NCBI GenBank assembly: GCA_964585575.1
Contig: CAZPEM010000151.1
Coordinates: forward strand, 1 to 7,840
Direction of reading: 5' to 3'
From: UBA4655 sp964585575
GTDB taxonomy: Bacteria; Planctomycetota; Planctomycetia; Pirellulales; UBA1268
Length of the DNA stretch: 7,840 bases
In this document: positions 1 to 7,840 of the stretch, piece by piece
Layout: each line of letters begins with the position of its first letter
Position numbering within the stretch: position 1 is the first letter of the stretch
The notes under the pieces: generated by a model
Database searches by the model: none
Told to the model about the DNA's origin: nothing
The model's input: only the letters and a program-made list of their open reading frames with translations
Made by a program: the position numbers and the translations under genes

Positions 1-1
1 C

Positions 2-898
<897 letters not shown>

Positions 899-906
899 AC
901 CAGAAT

Positions 907-1972
<1,066 letters not shown>

Positions 1973-1992
<20 letters not shown>

Positions 1993-4147
1993 CGGCGGTG
2001 GGGGTTCGGGCCGCGGTCGGCGTTGCGTCGGTCGACGGAGACTCGAGGATCTCGAGAACGAGCCCGCTCCAGCGCCGGCCCGTCGATTCCGTCGAAGTAT
2101 TGTAACGGCGGTATTCCTCCGCGATGTCGCATGTTTCCAGGAGGATTCCGAACCTTTCCACGCTCGCGCGGAACGCGGCGAGGGCCCGTTTTCGCAGGTC
2201 GTCGGAGGCGTTCGGCCGCACGACGACCGCGTGGAGGGCGGCCTGTGCGTCCGGCCGGCCGATTTCCGAGAGAAGGTCGATCGCCCGCGGGGCCAGGCTC
2301 GGCTGCTCGAGGGCCGAGAGTGCGACGGGCAGCGCCGCGGACACGTCCTCCCCATCGCGGGCGAACTTCACGATCAGTCGCAGCGACTCCTCGGCGCGGG
2401 CAAGCCGTTCGGCGGCCCGACCGCGGTCGTCATCATCGACGGGAGCGACGTCGTCGAGATCGGACTCGTCGTGCACGACGACGACACGGAGCGGGCCGTC
2501 CGTCGGGATCCTCGCGAGGAACTCCGCCGTCTCGCGTGCCCCCGGAGGCCCGAGAGTGTCGCCGATCACGACCAGCCGCACGTCGCAGGAGTCGCGGGTC
2601 TGAACGACGGCGTCGCGGCCGCGGACGACCGTCGTCGGCGCGTAGCCGAGCGTGGCGACGGCCGCGGCAAGTTCCTGCCGCACGGTCGCGTTCGGGGAGG
2701 CGACGACCGCCCGCACGATGCCGGTGGAGGTCGCGCAGTCGAGGAGTGCTTCGACGACCTTGCTCTGTCCGGCGTAGAGTCCGCGCGGTGCCGCGATCGC
2801 GAGTGCCCTCGCGGCGGCGAACCGCACCCCGAGGTCGGCCGCCGAGAGGGCCCGCACGAGCGACCGTCGCACCGTCGGCTCCATCGGCCGCGGCGGTGAG
2901 CCCACGGTCTCGGCGATCACCGTCGCCGCGGCCTCGGCGGCCTCGGCCATCCCGCGTCCGATCGCCTCGTCGAGCACGGATGCGATCGTCGTGGCTGATG
3001 GACCCTCTGCCGACGAAAGGGCGGCGATGATCTTCTGCCCGGCCGAGGCGTCGGCCCGATCGACGACGAGCAGCGTCGATTCGAGCCTCGCCAGGAGAAC
3101 CAGCCGCTCCGCGGCCGGGTCGAGTCGACCCAGGGCGGCCAGGTCGCGGGCGAGGTGCGCCGCCTCGAGCGACCTTCGCTGCCTCGGCGTGAGCCTGGCC
3201 CGTCCGGCCCGGTTTTTTTCGGCATCCCAGAATGCGACCTCCTCGGTCGCGTTCGTCGTGGTCTGGCCGCGGCTCCGCAGGCCGTTCGCCTCGGTGTCTG
3301 CGGGGCGGAGCACCGCGTCGAGCCGGCGTTCGAGTTCGGCGACCGCTGCGTCCCTTGTCGGGATGCGTCGGCCTGCCCTTTCGATCGCGGCGGCTGCCCG
3401 CCGCCGGGCTTCCGGGGGCGTATCGACGACGAGCGCGGGCGCGAGCAGGAAGGGCCAGACCCGGTCGGACGTCGGCCCGGCGAGGTCGATCGCGGAGAGG
3501 ATGCCCGGCCAGTTGTCGATGTCGGCCGTCCCGAGCCATCCGAGCGTCGCGACGACCCCCTCCTCGCCGAGACCGCGGAGAAGCTCGCGGACGATGCCGC
3601 GGGCGCGGGCAGTCGGCTCGTCATCGCCGTCGACGTGCCGCGGGTCGTTCAGCCAGCCGACGAGCGGGCCGATCGCGTCGAGCCCGGCAAGCGAGAGCCG
3701 TCGGGACGCCTCGCTACGGCGGGCGAAGGAGTCGCTCGTGAGGTCGGCGACGGCGGTGGCGAGCCGCTCGGGGTCGCGTCGGCGGAGTCGTGAGGCCGTC
3801 TGGATGTCGCGAACGACCTTCGCGATGGCGGGCTCCGTCGGCGAGAGCCTGCGGACGACCTCGAGCAGCGTGCCGTCGTCGTGACGGTCGCCGAGATCGG
3901 CGAGGATGTCGGGTCGGCGGTCGCCGGCTGACGCGAACGCCGTGTCGAAACGGCGGAGGTAGGCGGCCGCGACCCGGTAGGCCTCAACCTGCGTGGCCTT
4001 CACGACGGCGTCGAACAAATCCACGGGCGTCGTCCGCTCCGGGGAGGAGAGCGAGTCGACGACGGACTGCGCGAGCGGGTCGAGCGGCTCGGCCCGAATC
4101 GGCGACGCCAAGAGAGCGATCAGGACGAACCGACGCACGCCACGCAT
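1973..4147 (-). CDS. Exported helical-repeat (HEAT-like) protein with an embedded receiver-like segment
   Basis: This 724-residue protein has no function I can name. It starts with a likely Sec signal peptide: MRGVRR, a hydrophobic FVLIALLAS, then PIRA before EP, with cleavage expected after residue 19. Most of the chain is Ala/Leu/Arg-rich paired helices of HEAT-like character, for example 125-205, 390-475 and 600-665. A region around 300-360 (WDAEKNRAGRARLTPRQRR) looks non-repetitive. Residues about 478-562 switch to an alternating strand/helix pattern like a response-regulator receiver, then an acidic run (DDDD near 571-574) and more helices. The C-terminal tail (702-724) is Ser/Thr/Pro/Ala-rich and probably disordered. 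HEAT arrays usually serve as binding scaffolds, so a scaffold role in the periplasm or an internal compartment is inference. It lies 24 bp after argH and overlaps the activator gene by 20 bp. A run of seven A sits in the coding strand at 3213-3219. No strong Shine-Dalgarno is visible. Confidence 0.85.
2462..2716 (-). other. Degenerate receiver-like (REC) segment inside the HEAT-like protein
   Basis: Residues about 478-562 of the exported protein read as beta (RAVVAS), helix (TVRQELAAAVATLGY), beta (APTTVV), helix, beta (VRLVVIGD), loop (TLGPPGA), helix (ETAEFLARI), beta (LRVVVVHDES). This is the order and spacing of the first four strands of a receiver domain. The acidic pair that normally follows strand 1 is replaced by SPN, and the expected phosphoacceptor position after strand 3 is Gly or shifted by one to D530, so phosphorylation is doubtful. 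The resemblance is by eye; another flavodoxin-like fold is possible. Confidence 0.5.
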
Positions 4148-4171
4148 AAGGGCCCCGGCGCGGCGGGCGGC

Positions 4172-5584
4172 TCAGGAGAGCCGCCGCTTCCACGCGGAGA
4201 GTTGTTCGGCCACACGGTTCGGCGCCGTGGAGCCCGCGCTCCGCATCCGTTCAACTGCCCGCGAACTGCCGAGCGCCTCGCGGTAGGAGGTTTTCCAGCC
4301 GGCAAATTCCCCCCGGAACGCCCCGTCGTCAAGGTCGGCCAGCGCGACACCCCTTGCCATAGCCAGCCGCACGAGCCTGCCGACGGTCTCGTGTGCGGTC
4401 CGCTGCGGCAGCCCGTCGGCGATGAACGCCTCCATCAGGCTCGTCGCGTCGAGATGGCCCCGCTCGATGCCCGCGGCGATCCTCGCCGCATCGAACCGCG
4501 TGCCTGCCACGAGCGGCGCGGCCACGCCGAGCGTCGCCTCGACCGTGTCGATGGAGTCGAAGATCGGCTCCTTGTCCTCCTGCAGGTCGCGGTTGTAGGC
4601 GGTCGGTAGCCCCTTCACGAGCACGAGCAGGGCCTGGAGATTGCCGATGACCCGGGCCGACTTGCCCCGGGTGAGCTCGAGCGCGTCGGGATTGATCTTC
4701 TGCGGCATGATCGAGCTGCCCGTGCAAAACGCCTCCGGCAACAGCAGGAAGCCAAACTCCTCGCCGCTCCAGAGGATCCACTCCTCCGCCCACTGCGAGA
4801 GGTGGACGGCGACGAGCGACAGCACGAACGCCAGTTCGCAGACGAAGTCGCGGTCGCTCGCGGCATCGACGCTGTTGGCGGCGAACGAATCGAAGCCGAG
4901 CGCCTCCTGCACGAGTTCCCGCCGGATCGGCAGGCTCGTGCCGGCCATCGCACCGCTGCCGAGCGGCAGCACGTTCACCCGCCTCCGGCAGTCGGCGAGC
5001 CGCTGCCGATCCCGTTCGAACTTCTCGACCCAGGCGAGGATCTGGTGGCTCGCGAGCACGGGCTGGGCCCGTCGCAGGTGGGTGTAGCCGGGGATGACGA
5101 GGCCATGCTCGCGTTCGGCGAGCCCGAGGAACGCCCGCTGGAGCGCGAGCACCGCCGCGTCGATCCGGTCGATCGCCCGGCGGCAGTGCAGCCTGAGGTC
5201 GGTGGCCACCTGGTCGTTGCGGCTTCTGGCGGTGTGGAGCTTTCGGCCGATGTCGCCGAGCCGGGCGGTGAGCGCCGTTTCGACGTGGAGGTGGATGTCT
5301 TCCTTCGAGGCCGTGAAGGCGAAGCGGCCCTCGGCGATCTCACGCCGGATCTCCTCGAGGCCGGCGACGATGAGTTCCGCCTCGTCGGCGGTCACGAGGC
5401 CCGAAGCGGCGAGCATCCGGGCATGGGCGATCGAACCGTCGATGTCGTCGTCCGCCAGCCGCCTGTCGAACGAGACGCTCTCGGAGAAGGCCTCCATTCG
5501 CGGGTCGGTCGCCTCGCGAAAAACCCCGCCCCACGCTTTCTGGGGGCCGGCCGGCGGGGCGTCGTGGGAATCGTGCGGCATCAT
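4172..5584 (-). CDS. argH: Argininosuccinate lyase
   Basis: ArgH is a cytoplasmic homotetramer that splits argininosuccinate into arginine and fumarate, the last step of arginine synthesis. The 470-residue length is normal for the family. Family landmarks, numbered from the ATG at 5584: KAWGGVF (16-22), FDRRLADDDIDGSIAHARML (39-58), TARSRNDQVATDLRL (118-132), GYTHLRRAQP with the conserved Thr168-His169 (166-175), LGSGAMAGTSLPI (208-220), NSVDAASDRDF (237-247), and the fumarase/aspartase superfamily signature GSSIMPQKINP (289-299) with the catalytic serine in its mobile loop. All key residues appear intact. Two ATGs in tandem (5584 and 5581) are both possible starts; neither has a clear Shine-Dalgarno. 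The frame is open further up to 5932, but that part is antisense to the helicase gene and not ArgH-like. It is the first gene of the apparent minus-strand operon and is divergent from the helicase gene. Confidence 0.97.
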   Translation of the reverse strand: MMPHDSHDAPPAGPQKAWGGVFREATDPRMEAFSESVSFDRRLADDDIDGSIAHARMLAASGLVTADEAELIVAGLEEIRREIAEGRFAFTASKEDIHLHVETALTARLGDIGRKLHTARSRNDQVATDLRLHCRRAIDRIDAAVLALQRAFLGLAEREHGLVIPGYTHLRRAQPVLASHQILAWVEKFERDRQRLADCRRRVNVLPLGSGAMAGTSLPIRRELVQEALGFDSFAANSVDAASDRDFVCELAFVLSLVAVHLSQWAEEWILWSGEEFGFLLLPEAFCTGSSIMPQKINPDALELTRGKSARVIGNLQALLVLVKGLPTAYNRDLQEDKEPIFDSIDTVEATLGVAAPLVAGTRFDAARIAAGIERGHLDATSLMEAFIADGLPQRTAHETVGRLVRLAMARGVALADLDDGAFRGEFAGWKTSYREALGSSRAVERMRSAGSTAPNRVAEQLSAWKRRLS

Positions 5585-5667
5585 GGAGGTCGCAGGGCGC
5601 TGGCGAAAGAGCCCCAGTTGTACTTCCGACCGGCTGAAAATCCACCTCGCCGCCCGGAGGGCGGCCT
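5585..5667. promoter_or_regulatory. Divergent intergenic region between argH and the helicase gene
   Basis: These 83 bp lie between the outward-facing starts of argH and the helicase gene, so promoters for both should be here or just inside the flanking genes. A slightly AT-richer patch (TTGTACTTCC near 5618-5627 and CTGAAAAT near 5634-5641) is the most promoter-like stretch, but I cannot pair a convincing -35 with a -10 at normal spacing on either strand. No -24/-12 sigma-54 promoter with GG and GC ten bases apart is visible. The location is the main evidence. Confidence 0.4.
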
Positions 5668-5677
5668 GTGAGCCGCC
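5649..5677 (+). promoter_or_regulatory. Ribosome-binding site inside overlapping hairpins at the helicase gene start
   Basis: GGAGG at 5656-5660 lies seven bases before the GTG at 5668, which is good Shine-Dalgarno spacing. It sits in a perfect seven-pair hairpin: GCCGCCC (5649-5655), loop GGA, GGGCGGC (5659-5665). The right arm can instead pair with a downstream copy: GGCGGC (5660-5665) with GCCGCC (5672-5677). The two hairpins are mutually exclusive. Whether this regulates translation or is chance in GC-rich DNA cannot be told from sequence alone. Confidence 0.4.
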
Positions 5678-7830
5678 GCGGTCACAGGTACATTGCCACG
5701 ATGCTTTCGCCCGACGAATTCCTCTCGCCCGGTGGTCGATTCTCCGCGAGGCTGCCCGGCTGGGAATCCCGGCCCCAGCAGCTCGAGATGGCGGCGATCG
5801 TGGCCAGGGCGATTCGGGAGCGGAAGCATGCGATCGTGGAGGCGGGCACGGGCGTGGGGAAGAGCCTCGCCTATCTCGTGCCGGCCGTGCTCGCGGTGAC
5901 ATCCGATCAGGAGGAGGGGCGGGGTGGCCCAACCGCTGCGGCAGCCGACGACGAGGACTTCGCGGAAGCGGGGGCGGCCGCGGGAGGGCGGCCGAGGCGG
6001 ATCGTGATCTCGACGCACACGATCGCGCTGCAGGAGCAGCTCGTGGGCAAGGACATCCCGCTCGTCGCCTCGGTGATGCCGAGGGAGTTCTCCGCGGTGC
6101 TCGTGAAGGGGCGGGGCAACTACGTGAGCCTGCGGCGCACGGCCCTCGCGGTGGAACGGGCCGGAAGCCTCTTCACCGACGACGAGGAGGTGAAGGAGCT
6201 TCGCGAACTGGCGGCCTGGGCGAGGAGCACGGCCGACGGCTCGCTCGCCGATCTGGCGGCGGTGCCGCGGCCCGCGGTGTGGGACGAGATCCAGAGCGAC
6301 TCGGGCAACTGCATGGGGCGGGCCTGCCCGAGCCACCAGCGGTGTCACTACTACGCGGCCCGCCGTCGCATGGGCAACGCCCAGATCCTCGTCGTGAACC
6401 ATGCCCTCTTCTTCTCCGACCTCGCGGTGCGGCAGGGGGGCGGGAGCCTGCTGCCGGCCTACGACGCCGTCATCTTCGACGAGGCCCACATGGTCGAGGG
6501 GGTGGCGAGCGAGCACCTCGGCGTCGGCCTCTCGAGCGGCTCGGTCGATCGCGTGCTCTCGAAGCTCTACAACGAACGGACCCACCGCGGCCTCATCGTC
6601 CACTACCGGATGAGGGACCTCGAGCCCGACGTGCTGCGGTGTCGCCGCGCCGCCGAGGACTTCTTCGACGGGCTCCTGCAGACGCTCATCCCCCGCGGTG
6701 AGCCGCCATGGCGGATCGCCGATCCCTTCGTCGTGCCCGACACGCTCGGCGACGCGATGCTCTCGCTCGCCCGGAAGCTGCGAAACGCCGCCGATGGCAT
6801 CTCCGCCGAGGCGGAACGGCACGACTTCCATTCGCTCTCCGACCGGCTCACCGCGCTCGCCGGCAGCCTCAGGAGCTGGCTCGAGCAGAACGTGCCCGGA
6901 AGCGTCTGGTGGGTGGAGTCGCACCGCAGCCGGCGGGGCCGCGAGCGGCTCACGCTCTCGAGTGCGCCGATCGACGTGGGCGATACGCTGCGGCGGACGC
7001 TCTTCGAGAAGGTGGGCACGGTCGTGCTCGCAAGCGCGACGCTCGCGGTCGGGGCCGCCGCACGGCGGGACGACGAGCCGTTCGAACATCCCGCCGACGA
7101 GTCCGAGGACCCGGGCCCGCGGGACGCCGCCTTCGCCTACCTCGAGAAGCGTCTCGGTCTCGAACGCCTTCGCGATCGCGTCGTCTCGAAGCGGCTCGGC
7201 AGCCCGTTCGATTATCAGACGCAGGCGAAACTCGTCCTCCTCGAAGGGCTTCCCGATCCGACGGCCCGCGACGCGTTCGACGCGGCCTCGGTCGAGGCGA
7301 TCAAGCGGCACGTCGAGCGGAGCGGCGGCCGGGCAATGGTGCTCTTCACGAGCATCCAGTCGCTCGCGAAGGTCGCCCGGGCGATAGGCGGCTGGTGTGC
7401 GGCCAAGAACTACCGTCTCGTGAGCCAGTCCGACGGCCTCTCGCGGCAGCAGATGCTCGCCGACTTCCGCGAAGGTCCCGGGAGCGTGCTCCTCGGCACC
7501 GACGGCTTCTGGCAGGGGATCGACCTGCCGGGCGACTGCCTCGTCACGGTGATCATCACGAAGCTCCCCTTCGCCGTGCCCGATCGGCCGCTCGTCGCCG
7601 CGCGGATCGAGGCGATCAAGGCCGCCGGCGGCAACGCCTTCGCCGAGTACCAACTGCCCGAGGCCATCCTCAAGCTCAAGCAGGGCTTCGGTCGGCTCAT
7701 CCGGACGCGGGAGGACGAGGGCACGGTCGTGATCCTCGATCCCCGGATGCTCACAAAGCCCTACGGCCGGATCTTTCTCGAGAATCTCCCCCCGGCCCGC
7801 GTCGAGATCGAGTCATTCGCCGACGCGTGA
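5668..7830 (+). CDS. dinG: DinG/XPD-family superfamily 2 ATP-dependent DNA helicase
   Basis: This 720-residue protein matches the length of E. coli DinG (716), a 5'-3' helicase that unwinds D-loops, R-loops and forked DNA during repair. Numbered from GTG 5668: Walker A EAGTGVGKS (58-66), motif Ia region STHTIALQEQL (115-125), the Fe-S domain with C215, C220 and C226 in the CX4CX5C spacing of E. coli DinG, Walker B DEAH (271-274), ASATL (455-459), LLGTDGFWQGIDLPG (608-622), and motif VI QGFGRLIRT (672-680). The first Fe-S ligand, normally Cys after NY, is Ser154 (NYVSLRR). No N-terminal exonuclease domain is present. Acidic or Gly/Ala-rich inserts lie at about 79-108 and 464-487. GTG 5668 has a well-spaced GGAGG; the alternative ATG 5701 (residue 12, MLSPDEF) better fits the usual family N-terminus, and the 11 extra residues are Arg/His-rich, so the start is unsettled. 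It is divergent from argH and probably monocistronic, though downstream is unseen. Confidence 0.93.
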   Translation: MSRRGHRYIATMLSPDEFLSPGGRFSARLPGWESRPQQLEMAAIVARAIRERKHAIVEAGTGVGKSLAYLVPAVLAVTSDQEEGRGGPTAAAADDEDFAEAGAAAGGRPRRIVISTHTIALQEQLVGKDIPLVASVMPREFSAVLVKGRGNYVSLRRTALAVERAGSLFTDDEEVKELRELAAWARSTADGSLADLAAVPRPAVWDEIQSDSGNCMGRACPSHQRCHYYAARRRMGNAQILVVNHALFFSDLAVRQGGGSLLPAYDAVIFDEAHMVEGVASEHLGVGLSSGSVDRVLSKLYNERTHRGLIVHYRMRDLEPDVLRCRRAAEDFFDGLLQTLIPRGEPPWRIADPFVVPDTLGDAMLSLARKLRNAADGISAEAERHDFHSLSDRLTALAGSLRSWLEQNVPGSVWWVESHRSRRGRERLTLSSAPIDVGDTLRRTLFEKVGTVVLASATLAVGAAARRDDEPFEHPADESEDPGPRDAAFAYLEKRLGLERLRDRVVSKRLGSPFDYQTQAKLVLLEGLPDPTARDAFDAASVEAIKRHVERSGGRAMVLFTSIQSLAKVARAIGGWCAAKNYRLVSQSDGLSRQQMLADFREGPGSVLLGTDGFWQGIDLPGDCLVTVIITKLPFAVPDRPLVAARIEAIKAAGGNAFAEYQLPEAILKLKQGFGRLIRTREDEGTVVILDPRMLTKPYGRIFLENLPPARVEIESFADA

Positions 7831-7840
7831 TCGGGTCAAC

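Noticed and set aside
1993..2355. N-terminal extension of the sigma-54 activator to 2355
   Set aside because: The extra 121 residues are Arg/Ser/Pro-rich and overlap the well-supported HEAT-like gene. They show no receiver or other sensory domain.
5678..5700. Sigma-54 promoter reading toward argH (TGGCAATG on the minus strand)
   Set aside because: The -24-like TGGCA has no GC element ten bases beyond its GG, so the consensus fails.
5585..5932. N-terminal extension of argH to 5932
   Set aside because: It is antisense to the start of the helicase gene, is low-complexity Arg/Pro/Ser, and ArgH homologues begin close to KAWGGVF.
5094..6701. 535-residue + strand open frame across argH and the helicase gene
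   Set aside because: It is antisense to argH and then out of frame within the helicase gene, with Gly/Arg-rich low complexity and no motif.
5581..7653. 690-residue minus-strand open frame opposite the helicase gene
   Set aside because: The helicase motifs on the + strand are unmistakable. The antisense translation is Arg/His/Glu-rich with no recognisable motif, as expected from GC-biased third positions.

Overview
The window is GC-rich bacterial chromosome carrying five protein-coding genes packed end to end. Codons end mostly in G or C, so long spurious open frames appear on the opposite strands of the real genes. Several traits point to a planctomycete: the lipoyl synthase wording around its cysteines (CPNRLECWSQKTATF, then CTRPCGFC), a DinG-type helicase with NYVSLRR and SGNCMGRACP, an exported HEAT-like protein with a receiver-like insert, and weak Shine-Dalgarno use. 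This assignment rests on recalled family wording, not on a search.

Layout. Bases 1-56 hold a 21-bp tandem repeat, and lipA (lipoyl synthase, + strand, 5' end outside the window) reads straight through it to a stop at 898. After an 8-bp gap comes the tail of a minus-strand block that ends convergently with lipA. In transcription order this block is argH (5584 to 4172, last step of arginine synthesis), a 24-bp gap, a 724-residue exported helical-repeat protein (4147 to 1973), and a 361-residue sigma-54 activator (1992 to 907) whose ATG lies inside the end of the preceding gene. Spacing and overlap suggest one operon. A short divergent intergenic region separates argH from a + strand DinG/XPD-type helicase gene (5668 to 7830), which is complete. 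The last ten bases hold nothing recognisable.

How the genes fit together. lipA, argH and the helicase are housekeeping or repair genes with no obvious common pathway. The unusual part is the middle: a sigma-54 activator with no sensory domain, translationally overlapped with an exported protein containing a degenerate receiver-like segment. Other points worth checking are the in-frame heptapeptide repeat at the LipA N-terminus, serine in place of the first Fe-S cysteine of the helicase, and a hairpin over the best ribosome-binding site of the helicase gene. I see no RNA genes, insertion sequences, CRISPR arrays or convincing terminators, and no clear evidence of a wholly new multi-gene system.
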